Of a stretch of DNA of 64,000 nt, positions 1 through 9,331 are shown one piece after another (within the stretch, counting starts at the first letter, position 1; every line of letters starts with the position of its first letter). The position numbers and the translations under genes are program-made. The notes below the pieces were generated by a model. That model did not search any database. It worked only from the letters and a program-made list of their open reading frames with translations, and was not told the origin of the DNA. Origin of the DNA: Pyrinomonadaceae bacterium (GTDB taxonomy: Bacteria; Acidobacteriota; Blastocatellia; Pyrinomonadales; Pyrinomonadaceae); the NCBI GenBank assembly GCA_017983495.1, contig JAGOBH010000001.1, positions 124,001 to 188,000 of the forward strand, read 5' to 3'.

Positions 1-336
1 AGCCCCCGACGCTGGCGCGAGGATATGACCGAACTGATCGGGATCATGCGTGAGCGAAATCCCGACGCGGTCATCTTTATATCAAACTGCCCGATGATCA
101 TTTACACAAGTGCGATCCCGCCGCCGTCCAAGCAGTTGCTTTGGCAGCTTTCGCAGATGCACGACGCCAATATCAAGGAATTTACACGTGATATGGACCG
201 TGTTTTTTATTATCCACAACCCGTCGAGGTTCGGCTCGAGGGCTTTTTCGCGGACGGCATCCACCCTTCGGAACAGGGCTATGACGACTGGGCCGCGGCG
301 ATGATCAAGTACTTTTCCCAACATCATAAATGGTAA
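1..336 (+). CDS. SGNH/GDSL-type hydrolase, C-terminal part (cut by window start)
   Basis: The reading frame is open from base 1, so the 5' end of the gene lies outside the window; an internal ATG occurs at 25 but is unlikely to be the real start. The visible C-terminal part has the block V signature DGIHPSEQGY, in which the Asp and His complete the Ser-Asp-His triad of SGNH/GDSL esterases and lipases, and it ends shortly after as is usual in this family. The strand VIFISNCPMI fits the central beta strand that precedes the late blocks. The substrate cannot be told from this part. The stop codon overlaps the start of the next gene by seven bases, which suggests co-transcription. The family call is fairly sure because of the DxxH block; the rest is inference. 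Confidence 0.75.
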   Translation, partial: SPRRWREDMTELIGIMRERNPDAVIFISNCPMIIYTSAIPPPSKQLLWQLSQMHDANIKEFTRDMDRVFYYPQPVEVRLEGFFADGIHPSEQGYDDWAAAMIKYFSQHHKW

Positions 337-1802
337 ACGCGGACGAACTCCGAGCCCTGATCGACGGCCACCACGAGTGGCTGCTCGTTCGTGAGGGCGG
401 CCGTTCGTTCCCGCTCAATTGCACCGAGATCGACATCGAGATCGGTGCCGAAAAGACGATGTTCAGCTTTCCGGACGATGCCGGATTTCATTCGTGGCGG
501 CTGAACGGCTTTGAGCTTGAGGGTTCCGATCTGGCTGTCGATGTCGCTGGTGCGTTTGGCCGCAACCGCGAGACCCTCCGGCTGATCCCGCGGACGCCCG
601 CTGCCGAGCTGGCCGCCGAGGTCGAGCTTGCACGGCTCAAAAAGGCCAACGAGATCGGTCGAATGATCGCCGACGGCCACGCGGACACTCGACTCGAGCG
701 GATCGCACTTAACACCGGAAACGGCCGCATGGCGCAGATCATCTTCAGCCGCGGCAAAACCCAATTCGGTGCCATCGGCGACGTTACCGCCGCAATGACG
801 CCCGAGGCGATCATGACCTCGGCGATGCTCTGGTACGAACGGCTCGGAAAGCGTAAGAAGAAACCGGTCCTCGATGTCTGGATCGTCGCCGAAAAGCGTC
901 AGGCGAGGAATCTGCAAAAGCTGCACGCGTTGCTGTCCGAACGCTGGCGCGCGATCGTCACCATTTTTGAGATCTCACGAAAGGCCGATCCGGCAGAGAT
1001 CGTTGAATTGCCAAAACGTCAGATCCGCGATCTGTGGCGTGAAAAATCGCGCCCGCTGACGCTTCCCGATGACCCGCAGCCGAGCTCTATCGCTCGCGAA
1101 CTGATCGCTGCCTCGCCCGAAAATACCGACATTGTCTATTCAAAACAGGGCGAGACCGTTCGATTTCACGGCCTGCCGTTCGCCCGCGTCAGGACGATGA
1201 TGGGCAGGGAAAAGGCGTGGTTCGGCATCGGGAAGGCAAAACAACCGCTAACGCCCGAGACCGACGGCCGGCTAAGCACATTGCTCGCCGAGCTCGAGCT
1301 AAACCGCACGCCCGAACCGCCGAATAAACGTCACGAACTCTACCGCACAGCCCCCGAATCGTGGCTCGAGTCGATACTCCGCCGCAATATCAAGCTGCTC
1401 GACGCAAATCTGATACTGGCCCCGATCTACAACCAATTTCGCTCTTCGAATGACAAGATAGACCTGCTCGCACTACGCAAGGACGGCCGTCTTGTCATCA
1501 TTGAACTCAAAACCCAACCCGACCGCGAGATGATCTTTCAGGCAGCCGATTATTGGCGAAAGATCGAGCTCCAGCGTCGTCGCGGCATCCTCGCCGCCGC
1601 TAATCTCTTTGGCGGACTCGAGATCATCGACCGTCCGGCACTGATCTACCTCGCCGCACCGGCGCTTAGCTTTCACCGCGACGTCGAATATTTTGCCGCT
1701 GCCGTTTCGCCCGAGATCGAGATCTGGCGGTTCGAACTGCACGAACATTGGCGCTCAGCCGTTAAGGTCATCGCCCGCATGTCACATTCGACAAATTATT
1801 GA
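330..1802 (+). CDS. Hypothetical protein with C-terminal PD-(D/E)XK-like nuclease fold
   Basis: A 490-residue protein without signal peptide or membrane segment. The C-terminal third shows a pattern typical of the PD-(D/E)XK nuclease superfamily: an upstream Glu-containing helix (APESWLESIL), then D378 in DKIDLLAL and E392-x-K394 in IIELK, followed by a Gln/Arg-rich helix. This resembles the RecB-like domain of NucS and DUF91 proteins. The first 330 residues are not recognised. The start ATG at 330 lies inside the end of the SGNH gene, so the two are probably translated together. No restriction-modification or repair partner is adjacent, so a role as a nuclease is inferred from the motif only. 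Confidence 0.6.
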   Translation: MVNADELRALIDGHHEWLLVREGGRSFPLNCTEIDIEIGAEKTMFSFPDDAGFHSWRLNGFELEGSDLAVDVAGAFGRNRETLRLIPRTPAAELAAEVELARLKKANEIGRMIADGHADTRLERIALNTGNGRMAQIIFSRGKTQFGAIGDVTAAMTPEAIMTSAMLWYERLGKRKKKPVLDVWIVAEKRQARNLQKLHALLSERWRAIVTIFEISRKADPAEIVELPKRQIRDLWREKSRPLTLPDDPQPSSIARELIAASPENTDIVYSKQGETVRFHGLPFARVRTMMGREKAWFGIGKAKQPLTPETDGRLSTLLAELELNRTPEPPNKRHELYRTAPESWLESILRRNIKLLDANLILAPIYNQFRSSNDKIDLLALRKDGRLVIIELKTQPDREMIFQAADYWRKIELQRRRGILAAANLFGGLEIIDRPALIYLAAPALSFHRDVEYFAAAVSPEIEIWRFELHEHWRSAVKVIARMSHSTNY

Positions 1803-1862
1803 GCTCCAACACTTTGGGTGCTACTATCGACCTTGGTCCAGCTATATTATCGGAGGTTACCA

Positions 1863-4800
1863 ATGAAAGTTCACGGCGTTCGTCTTGCAGCAGCGGCTTT
1901 TCAGGTGTGGGTACTCGTTTTTTCGATCGCTGTGACGGTACCGGCTCAGGCACGGCCCGGTCGCGCGGTCGAATCGCCGTCGGCAGTTTTCAGCAACACC
2001 CAAGCCATCACCATCAACACGAACACCGGGCTGACAGCCCCGACCATCGCGTCGGTCTACCCATCATCGATCAGTGTCTCCGGCATGACCGGAAATATCA
2101 CCAAGGTCGAGGTGTCGATCAAAGGCGTGACGCACACCATAGGGCAGATCGATCTGCTGCTGGTCAGCCCGACCGGGGCGAAGTTTGTCTTCCTTTCTGA
2201 TAGTAACGCGGCGATTCGCGCGGACTCGTTTTTTACGTTTTCCGACTCGGGCGCGACAATGCTGATGCAGCCGAATCCGGTCGTCTCCGGCGGCACTTAT
2301 CTGCCATCGGATCTCAACAGTGGTACCGACACCTTTCCCGCTCCGGCACCTGCCGGCCCGTACAACCTGCCGCCTGCGGCGACCTTCGCATCCGTCTTTA
2401 ACGGCGCGACGCCGAATGGCACCTGGCAACTCTTTGCGGTTGACGACACCTTATTTACGCCCGGCTATATCGTTTCCGGCTGGTCAATGAACATCACGAC
2501 CGACGGGGCACCTCAGACCTTCGCAAATCCGGGCTATATTGGTTTCAACGACATAATTGCTCCGGCAACACCGTACGGCTCGACAATAGATGTTTCGGGG
2601 CAAACAGGCGTGATATCAAAGCTAAAGGTTATGCTCACGGGCTTTTCGCACGCTCGTCCGTCAGATGTGGATGTTCTGCTGACCAGCCCGAACGGGAAGA
2701 GCGCAGTTATAATGTCGGATGTTCCCATTACCCAAACAGCAAACAGCATAGATCTAACATTTGATAGCGCCGCGACAGCATACCTAAATAACAGTCCGAT
2801 GGTCTCGGGGTCATACCTGCCGTTTGATTTCTCCTCGGGCGAGAGTGATCTTTTTCAACCACCTGCACCGCTTCCCCCGCATCTGACATTTACCGATTCG
2901 TTAGATAGTTTCAACGGATTTAGCCCGAACGGCGAATGGCGGCTCTTTGTCGTCGACGATAGCCAGGTCAACAGCGGTTCGATCGCCGGTGGATGGAGCA
3001 TCGAGATCACAATGGTTCCGACGCCCCCGCCCGCACCGCTTAGCTGTTCCGGCCCAAGTTTCAGCCCGACGAACTTTCCAACGGGGACAAATCCGACGAA
3101 CATGGCGGTCGCGGACTACAACAATGACAACAAGGCGGATCTGGCTGTCGTGAACCAAGCTTCAAACGACGTTTCGATCCTGCTGGGCAACGGCAACGGA
3201 ACGTTTGGCGCACAAACTACTTTCGCTGCCGGTTCGGGTGCTTACGCTATCGTTGCAGGTAAGTTCAACGCGGACAATATTTTTGATCTTGCCGTCGCCA
3301 ATTCCGGCTCGGGTAATGTGTCGATCCTGCTTGGCAATGGCAACGGAACATTCGCTGCGGCGACGAATTTCGCAGCCGGTGTTAATCCGATCTCGATCGA
3401 CTCTGCGGATTTTAATGGCGACGGCAAAGTCGATCTGTCGGTGGCGAATTTCGGAGGATTCTTCTACGGTTCGGTCACGATCCTCATCGGAAATGGCACC
3501 GGCGGCTTTGCCCTTGGCACCCCGGTCCGGACACGAACGCAGCCGTCTTACGTTGCGGCCACCAATTTTAATGGTGACGGCAATCAGGATCTGATCATTG
3601 CCAGTTTTGGGGCGAACAGCGTCTCGACGTTCGCCGGTATCGGCAACGGTACGTTTCAGCTGAATCAGAACATCTCAACAGGAGCCGGCCCAGTTGCCGT
3701 TGAGACGACAAATCTCAACGGTGATGCATTCCTCGACCTTGCGGTGGCAAACTATAACTCTGACTCTGTAACGATCTGTTACGGCAATAGCAACGGAGCA
3801 TTCACCGGCTGCTCAGCTAATAATCCAGCGGGTGGAGCAAACCCGATCGCCCTCACGTCCGGCGACTATACCAATACCGGGGTTCGTACGATCGCATCAG
3901 CACTAAGCGGTTCGAATGCAGTCGGTGGATTCGCAAACCCGATCGCCGTCGGCCTGTTTCCAAATGCGATCAAAACAGCTGATTTTAACGGTGACGGCAA
4001 ACCAGATATGGTCACCGCAAACTCCGGTTCGAATGACGTTTCCGTCCTGATCAACAGCTGTCTTGCGGCAAAGGGGCTGCTGTATGATTACAACGCTGAT
4101 CGAAAAACCGACTATTCGGTGTTCCGGCCTTCAACGACGTCGTACTATATCCAATCGCTCAACAATTCGGGACCGCATCTAACTTTTGGCAGGCCGAACG
4201 ACACGCTCGTTCCCGCCGATTATGACGGCGACCGACGCACAGATTTTGCCTATTACCGCCCTGAAAGCGGTTTATGGTTCATATTGGATTTTGCTAACAG
4301 GCCGCTATATTTTCTCCAGTTCGGCCTACCGGCGGACATTCCAACTCCTGCCGATTATGACGGTGATGGCAAGGCCGACCTTGCCGTCTTTAGGCCTTCG
4401 GATGGTAACTGGTACATTCGCCGCAGTACTGACAATTCGCTGCAAGTCACACATTTTGGCGCTAGCGGCGACAAACCCGTGGCGGCTGATTTCGACGGCG
4501 ACGGCAAGGATGACATTGCAATTTTCCGTCCATCGACCGGCGTCTGGTACATTTTGCGTAGCTCGGACGGACAGGCAACTATTCGCCAATTCGGCATCAG
4601 CGAGGATAAAACTGTCGTCGCTGATTATGATGGCGACGGCAAAGCTGACATCGCCGTTTGGCGACCATCAACCGGTGTATGGTATATCCTGCGTTCGTCT
4701 GACGGCGATTTTAACGCTATTGCCTGGGGATTGTCGGCTGACACTCCGGTTGTCGGCGACTTCGACGGCGATGGCAAGTTTGATCTGGCCATCTGGCGTG

Positions 4801-4907
4801 AGAGCGACACCACGTGGTACATACGCAAGAGTTCGGATTCGGGCGGTCTGTATTACTTCTGGGGGGCCGCCGGCGACAAACCGTTGCCGAATGCCTACAT
4901 CCGCTAG
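1863..4907 (+). CDS. Secreted protein with two P domains and FG-GAP/VCBS repeats
   Basis: The start ATG at 1863 is preceded by GGAGG at 1852-1856; the frame also contains a GTG at 1818, but the later start gives a clean signal peptide (MKVHGVRLAAAAFQVWVLVF). The mature protein has two proprotein-convertase P-type beta domains, each ending in a WQLFAVDD or WRLFVVDD segment and a GWSMNI or GWSIEI strand (nucleotides about 1995-2500 and 2525-3010). Several FG-GAP/VCBS repeats follow with calcium-binding-like DYNNDNKADLAV and LLGNGNGTF segments (3090-4060). The last part is six repeats of about 45 residues of the form DYDGDGKADIAVWRPSTG (4087-4904). It is about 1014 residues. Such proteins are exported and are usually adhesins or matrix proteins; no catalytic domain is visible. 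The gene ends four bases into the convergent response-regulator gene. Confidence 0.85.
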   Translation: MKVHGVRLAAAAFQVWVLVFSIAVTVPAQARPGRAVESPSAVFSNTQAITINTNTGLTAPTIASVYPSSISVSGMTGNITKVEVSIKGVTHTIGQIDLLLVSPTGAKFVFLSDSNAAIRADSFFTFSDSGATMLMQPNPVVSGGTYLPSDLNSGTDTFPAPAPAGPYNLPPAATFASVFNGATPNGTWQLFAVDDTLFTPGYIVSGWSMNITTDGAPQTFANPGYIGFNDIIAPATPYGSTIDVSGQTGVISKLKVMLTGFSHARPSDVDVLLTSPNGKSAVIMSDVPITQTANSIDLTFDSAATAYLNNSPMVSGSYLPFDFSSGESDLFQPPAPLPPHLTFTDSLDSFNGFSPNGEWRLFVVDDSQVNSGSIAGGWSIEITMVPTPPPAPLSCSGPSFSPTNFPTGTNPTNMAVADYNNDNKADLAVVNQASNDVSILLGNGNGTFGAQTTFAAGSGAYAIVAGKFNADNIFDLAVANSGSGNVSILLGNGNGTFAAATNFAAGVNPISIDSADFNGDGKVDLSVANFGGFFYGSVTILIGNGTGGFALGTPVRTRTQPSYVAATNFNGDGNQDLIIASFGANSVSTFAGIGNGTFQLNQNISTGAGPVAVETTNLNGDAFLDLAVANYNSDSVTICYGNSNGAFTGCSANNPAGGANPIALTSGDYTNTGVRTIASALSGSNAVGGFANPIAVGLFPNAIKTADFNGDGKPDMVTANSGSNDVSVLINSCLAAKGLLYDYNADRKTDYSVFRPSTTSYYIQSLNNSGPHLTFGRPNDTLVPADYDGDRRTDFAYYRPESGLWFILDFANRPLYFLQFGLPADIPTPADYDGDGKADLAVFRPSDGNWYIRRSTDNSLQVTHFGASGDKPVAADFDGDGKDDIAIFRPSTGVWYILRSSDGQATIRQFGISEDKTVVADYDGDGKADIAVWRPSTGVWYILRSSDGDFNAIAWGLSADTPVVGDFDGDGKFDLAIWRESDTTWYIRKSSDSGGLYYFWGAAGDKPLPNAYIR

Positions 4908-5608
4908 GATTTTGTGTTGACGAATTTGTAACCGATGCCCCGAACGGTCTGAACGATCTTCGGGTTATTCGGTTCGTCCTCGAGATGTTTGCGAAGGCGG
5001 ACGATAAAATTGTCGATCGCCCGCGTGTCGGTGTCTTCCTGCAGATGCCAGACCTCTTCGAGAATGACCTTGCGTGAAACGGCACGTCCCTCGTGTTCAA
5101 AAAGGTACCGCAGCAGATTGGCCTCCATCAGCGTCAGGTGGATCAGCTCGTCGCCGTTGCGAAGTTCGAGATTTTCGAGATCCACGGTGCGGCCGTTGAT
5201 GCTGACGACGTTTACGGTCTCTTTAGCCTTGGCCTCAGTTCCGCCCCAAACGCTTCGACGAAGCAAGGCCTTCAGCCTTGCCAGAAAGATATCGAGATCG
5301 AACGGCTTTGCCAGATAATCGTCCGTGCCGGCCTCAAACCCGTTCAGTACATCTTCGGGTCGCCCCCGAGCCGTCAGCATCAGGATCGGCGTGTAATCGC
5401 CGCGTCCGCGCATCGTCCGGGCGACCTCAAAACCGTCCGCCTTTGGCAGCATAACGTCGAGCACGACGGCGTCGAACGCCTTTTCGGCCAAACGCGACAT
5501 CGCCCGTTCGCCGTCCGCCGCAACCTCGGCCTCAAATCCCTCGGCCTCAAGGTTAAACCGTAACCCGTCCGCCAGATGCTGTTCGTCTTCGACGATCAAA
5601 ATATTCAT
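4904..5608 (-). CDS. OmpR/PhoB-family response regulator (orphan)
   Basis: A two-domain response regulator of about 234 residues. The receiver domain starts MNILIVEDEQ, with the acidic pair E7/D8, phospho-acceptor D51 in VVLDVMLPKADGF, T79 and K101 in DYLAKPFD. The C-terminal winged helix contains RAIDNFIVRLRKHLE and ends VQTVRGIGYKFV, typical of OmpR/PhoB DNA-binding domains. I chose the ATG at 5608 because it gives the canonical receiver N-terminus; an in-frame start six codons upstream (5626) is possible. No histidine kinase gene is next to it, so its kinase must be encoded elsewhere. Targets are unknown. Confidence 0.9.
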   Translation of the reverse strand: MNILIVEDEQHLADGLRFNLEAEGFEAEVAADGERAMSRLAEKAFDAVVLDVMLPKADGFEVARTMRGRGDYTPILMLTARGRPEDVLNGFEAGTDDYLAKPFDLDIFLARLKALLRRSVWGGTEAKAKETVNVVSINGRTVDLENLELRNGDELIHLTLMEANLLRYLFEHEGRAVSRKVILEEVWHLQEDTDTRAIDNFIVRLRKHLEDEPNNPKIVQTVRGIGYKFVNTKS

Positions 5609-5653
5609 TCCCGGATAACCTGTCATTCATCACAAGTATATGTGATGGAGATG

Positions 5654-6121
5654 TCAGTTCCGAATTACATCTCCGAGAATCTCCATCACGGCCTTTTGCC
5701 GGTAATCGAATATCTGGTCCAGCTCCTTTCTGACGAAAAAATGGGCGATGTCCCCGAGCGGTTCAAACGGCAAGCGATAGCGGACCTCGTCGACGATCAA
5801 GGTTTGTTCGGGTCCGAGTTCGGTAAAAGTGTGGGTGTGTATCCACTGTGTGTATGGCCCGATCAGCTGTTGATCGACAAAGCGAAATGGCGGTTCCCAG
5901 ACCGATATCTCGGTCCGCCATTTGATCGGCAGGCCGCGCATTTTCAGTTTGTAATCGATCAGCGCACCCTCCATGATGTCGATCGGCTGGGGCGTCGTGA
6001 TCTGAAAATTGAGTTGCGGAGGCGTAATTCGCTCGAGGTTGCCGGCGTCGGCAAAAAAATCAAAGACCTCGGGCCGCGGCAGGTCGAGTGTCAATTCACG
6101 TGTAAGAATATGTTCAGCCAT
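5654..6121 (-). CDS. SRPBCC-family ligand-binding protein
   Basis: A 155-residue protein that begins with ILTRELTLDLPRPEVFDFFAD, the usual first strand and helix of START/Bet v 1-like (SRPBCC) domains. It continues with ERITPP, the strand segment WRTEISVWEPPFRFVD and the terminal helix, covering one complete helix-grip fold. Related single-domain proteins bind hydrophobic ligands or act as CoxG-like assembly factors; here the ligand is unknown. It lies between the response regulator and the broken membrane-protein remnant, on the same strand as both, with short gaps. The family call is good; a function is not claimed. Confidence 0.75.
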   Translation of the reverse strand: MAEHILTRELTLDLPRPEVFDFFADAGNLERITPPQLNFQITTPQPIDIMEGALIDYKLKMRGLPIKWRTEISVWEPPFRFVDQQLIGPYTQWIHTHTFTELGPEQTLIVDEVRYRLPFEPLGDIAHFFVRKELDQIFDYRQKAVMEILGDVIRN

Positions 6122-6197
6122 AGACGTTGGCGGTCAGTGGATCGCCTAAGTAGGTGATTCGCCAACCGCCGCTGATCAGATGCTGAAATGTTCGGCT

Positions 6198-6475
6198 TTA
6201 TAGCGCTATCAGCGGTCGCCCGAGCAACGCCTGTACGAACATTAGCATGAACAACCCGAAGTACGCCGCCGCAAAGCCAATGGTACGCGCCGTTCGTCCA
6301 GAACTACGATACCGCTCGACCAGATCACCAACGATCGGCAACGCCTGCAGCGAATATAGCCGTAGGAAATGAGCTACGCGGAGATCGCGGGCGACGGTCG
6401 ACCAGTTAACTAGAGGCAATCCGGGCCCGCCATCCGCAGCGCCGACCTGGCGTACTCGGTCGAATGGCCGAACTA
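6198..6475 (-). pseudogene. Truncated copy of the membrane-protein gene at 9332-10105
   Basis: Read on the minus strand, the frame from about 6475 to the stop at 6198 encodes GAADGGPGLPLVNWSTVA and a last membrane segment ending QALLGRPLIAL. This matches the C-terminal quarter of the protein at 9332-10105 (GAADGGPGLPLVNWSTVA ... QALSGRPLLSL), about two thirds identical over 73 residues by eye. Nucleotides 6390-6447 match 9524-9581 at 57 of 58 positions. Upstream the frame runs into a stop and homology fades, so the N-terminal three quarters are missing. A methionine start at 6419 would give a 73-residue product, but the simplest reading is a gene remnant. Confidence 0.75.
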
Positions 6476-6555
6476 AGCCTCCAAATCCTCAAAATTTAGT
6501 CGTCGTCCGGCTGTATAAAAAACGGGTTTACGTCTAATATGTCAGAAACCTACAT

Positions 6556-9147
6556 ATGGATGACCCAACAAAACTAGACAGTTCTGGCAACGAAAACAAG
6601 ACCGCGATCAAGGCCAACACTACCGCCGACACCAAAGCGGGTGACTTTGTTGCTGGTACGGTGCTCGCGGACCGCTATCGCATCATCGGCCTGGTAGGCA
6701 AGGGCGGGATGGGTGAGGTTTATAAGGCTGAGGACATTAAGCTCTCGCAGATGGTCGCGCTCAAATTTCTGCCCGACAGCTACCAAAACGACAGCGGAGC
6801 ACTCGAACGTTTTCACGCCGAGGTGCGCAATGCCCGTCAGGTGTCCCACGTTAATGTCTGCCGTGTGTTCGACATAGGCGAGATCGACGGGCGGCATTTT
6901 TTGTCGATGGAGTTTGTTGATGGCGATGACCTGTCGGAGCTGTTGACGCGGGTTGGGCGGTTTACCCACGAAAGAGCGGTTGAGATCTCGCGGCAGCTTT
7001 GTGTTGGGATGGAGGCGATACATAAGGCCGGAATTCTCCATCGCGACTTCAAGCCCGCAAATATCATCATCGACAAAAAGGGCATTGCGCGTATTACCGA
7101 TTTTGGCATCGCGGGAATTGAGGCCGACATTTCCAAAGACGAGATCCGCTCCGGCACGCCGGCGTATATGTCGCCTGAGCAGATAACGGGCAAGGAAGTC
7201 ACGACACGCAGTGATATTTACGCACTTGGCCTCGTGATCTACGAGATCTTCACCGGCAAACAGGCGTTCATCGCGGCGACCGTCCCCGAGCTGATAAAAA
7301 TGCATCAGACGGCGACGCCGACCAACCCTTCGACCCACGTCAATGGCATCGACCCGCTGGTCGAGAGCGTTATCGCACAATGTCTCGAAAAGGATCCGAA
7401 GGATCGTCCGCAATCCGCTCTCCACGTCGCGATGGCTCTGCCCGGCGGCAATCCGATGCAGATCGCCCTCGACGCCGGTCAGACTCCTAGCCCGGAGATG
7501 GTCGCCGCATCGCCGAAAATAGGGGCGTTAAAGCCGATAGTTGCTCTGGCTTTGCTCCTGACCATAATTGTTGGTTACGGGGTCTTGGTGGCAGCCTCAA
7601 AAAGTACATCAGTTCAGCATTTTGTGCCGCTCGACAAATCGCCCGATGTTTTGAGTCAGCGCAGTCGTGAGCTGGTTAAGAAATTCGGTTACCCAACGGT
7701 TGATGCGTATCATTTTTTTGGGCGGGATATCGATTACTATGACTACCTGAAGCAAAATGATCAGACACAGGAGCGATGGCAAAAACTGGCAACCGGACAG
7801 CCTGCCGTTTTGTCGTTTGATTCTCGCACTGGCGCTCAGCCGATAGTGCCTCTCGCCGGCGGAGCCCCGAACACTAACGACCCGCCAAACGTCGTCCCCG
7901 GAATGACCCTGATGCGGGTTGATACGACAGGACGTTTGATCTATTTTGAGGGTGTTCCGCCGCGAGTCAAAGAGGCAGATCAGCCGCGCGTCGAATTTGA
8001 TTGGGCGGGTGTTTTTAAGGAAGCCGGATTTGACCTCACTTACTTTCAAGCGGTTGAACCGCAATTGACACCACCGCAGGCCTTTGACGAACAGAGAGCT
8101 TTTTCGGGTAAATATCCCGACGGGCCTGAGATCCCGATCCGCGTTGAGGCGGCGGTCTATCAGGGCAAACTCGTTCATTTTCAAATTGTTGCTCCGTGGG
8201 ATCGTCCTCCGGGTGCACCGACGAGTGTGACCCTGAGCATTCTGCAACTTGTTGTTTGGATTTCACTATATCTCGGATTGTTGTTCGGTGGCGGGTGGCT
8301 CGCCCTCAGAAATATCCGCGCCGGACGGAGCGATCTTAAAAATGCCTTTCGCGTTGGTTTGTTACTGTTCGTAGCACGAATGATGATCGGTTTTTTTACC
8401 ACCCATCACGTCGCTTCGTTTGGCGAATTCAATCTCTTCATTACGGCTTTGGCATTCGCGCTGCTCTGGGCGGTATTGGGCTGTCTGTTATATCTGGCGT
8501 TTGAACCTTATTTGCGAAAGATCGCCCCGGAGCGTGTCATCTCGTGGAATCGGCTGCTGGCGGGTGACTGGCGCGATCCGCTTGTTGGACGTGACGTTTT
8601 GATCGGTGTCGCGGGAACTTCGTTTATAGCTTTTATGAATCTCCTGTTGAAAAATTTGATACCAAGATGGCAAGGCAAACCACCGAACCTCAATTTGATC
8701 GACCCATTGAAACTGTCTAATATTTTTCCGGCGATCTTTTCAGATAGTATCAGCCAAGCGCTGATTGTGGCGTTAGGGTTGTCGTTTTTCATTCTGTTCT
8801 TTGGTTTGATACTTCGTCGCAAATGGTTAGGCGCAGTGGCGGTTTGGTTGATCTTAATTGCAGTTACTCTCTCTCCGAGTTTTGCCCCCCTTGAAATTGT
8901 TTCTGTAATTCTGGCGAACACTCTCTTGGTTTTTATAGCGACGCGGTTCGGGGTTGTGGCGGTGATGGCTCTGTGGTTCTTTAATATTCTAGACGACATT
9001 CCGTTTACAACCGACATTTCTGCCTGGTATTCCGGCAATTTCATCCTCTTTGTCATCGTTCTGTTGGCAACGTCATTCTATGGTTTTTACACCTCGACCG
9101 CCGGACAAAAACTATGGCAAGGCAAACTCCTCGGGGACGGGGATTGA
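6556..9147 (+). CDS. Membrane-bound serine/threonine protein kinase (PknB-like) with polytopic C-terminus
   Basis: An 863-residue protein. The N-terminal Hanks-type kinase domain (about residues 41-300) is complete: glycine loop G48-K-G-G-M-G53, ATP-binding K70 in VALKF, catalytic HRD at 162-164 (HRDFKPANI), DFG at 182-184 and the GTPAYMSPEQ activation segment. A membrane helix follows at about 328-348, then an extracytoplasmic stretch of about 200 residues, and from about 555 to the end several more hydrophobic helices, giving a multi-spanning C-terminal domain that I do not recognise. Most PknB-like kinases have only one membrane helix with an external sensor, so this layout is unusual. The HRD loop has Phe-Lys instead of Leu-Lys, which is tolerated. 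The gene sits between two copies of the same membrane-protein gene end. Confidence 0.9.
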   Translation: MDDPTKLDSSGNENKTAIKANTTADTKAGDFVAGTVLADRYRIIGLVGKGGMGEVYKAEDIKLSQMVALKFLPDSYQNDSGALERFHAEVRNARQVSHVNVCRVFDIGEIDGRHFLSMEFVDGDDLSELLTRVGRFTHERAVEISRQLCVGMEAIHKAGILHRDFKPANIIIDKKGIARITDFGIAGIEADISKDEIRSGTPAYMSPEQITGKEVTTRSDIYALGLVIYEIFTGKQAFIAATVPELIKMHQTATPTNPSTHVNGIDPLVESVIAQCLEKDPKDRPQSALHVAMALPGGNPMQIALDAGQTPSPEMVAASPKIGALKPIVALALLLTIIVGYGVLVAASKSTSVQHFVPLDKSPDVLSQRSRELVKKFGYPTVDAYHFFGRDIDYYDYLKQNDQTQERWQKLATGQPAVLSFDSRTGAQPIVPLAGGAPNTNDPPNVVPGMTLMRVDTTGRLIYFEGVPPRVKEADQPRVEFDWAGVFKEAGFDLTYFQAVEPQLTPPQAFDEQRAFSGKYPDGPEIPIRVEAAVYQGKLVHFQIVAPWDRPPGAPTSVTLSILQLVVWISLYLGLLFGGGWLALRNIRAGRSDLKNAFRVGLLLFVARMMIGFFTTHHVASFGEFNLFITALAFALLWAVLGCLLYLAFEPYLRKIAPERVISWNRLLAGDWRDPLVGRDVLIGVAGTSFIAFMNLLLKNLIPRWQGKPPNLNLIDPLKLSNIFPAIFSDSISQALIVALGLSFFILFFGLILRRKWLGAVAVWLILIAVTLSPSFAPLEIVSVILANTLLVFIATRFGVVAVMALWFFNILDDIPFTTDISAWYSGNFILFVIVLLATSFYGFYTSTAGQKLWQGKLLGDGD

Positions 9148-9158
9148 AGAAGGGGATT

Positions 9159-9319
9159 CACCACAGAGGCACGGATGGCACAGATGGGAATTCACCACAG
9201 AGTCACAGAGAGCACAGAGGATTCTTAGAAGGTTCTTCATAGTACCGAGTGTCGATTAAAATGAAGTTCCCAAATGATTCTGGTTTGTCTTTCTCTGTGT
9301 CCTCTGTGACTCTGTGGTG
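9159..9319. repeat. Dispersed CACAGAG-type inverted repeat element
   Basis: The gap between the kinase gene and the membrane-protein gene holds two direct copies of a CACCACAGAG-containing sequence (from about 9160 and from 9193). The second copy, 9193-9220, is inverted at 9292-9319 with 25 of 28 positions matching. Such CACAGAG / CTCTGTG palindromic elements occur scattered in intergenic regions of many bacteria. The structure could fold into a long hairpin after the kinase gene. No coding capacity or promoter is evident here. Confidence 0.75.
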
Positions 9320-9331
9320 ATTCCGGAAAAG

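Noticed and set aside
5609-5626. Upstream start for the response regulator
   Set aside because: It adds MTGYPG before the canonical MNILIVEDE start without a better RBS; kept only as an alternative.
9148-9331. CRISPR-like repeats
   Set aside because: Repeat copies differ in spacing and orientation and there are only three; this is an inverted-repeat element, and no cas gene is present.
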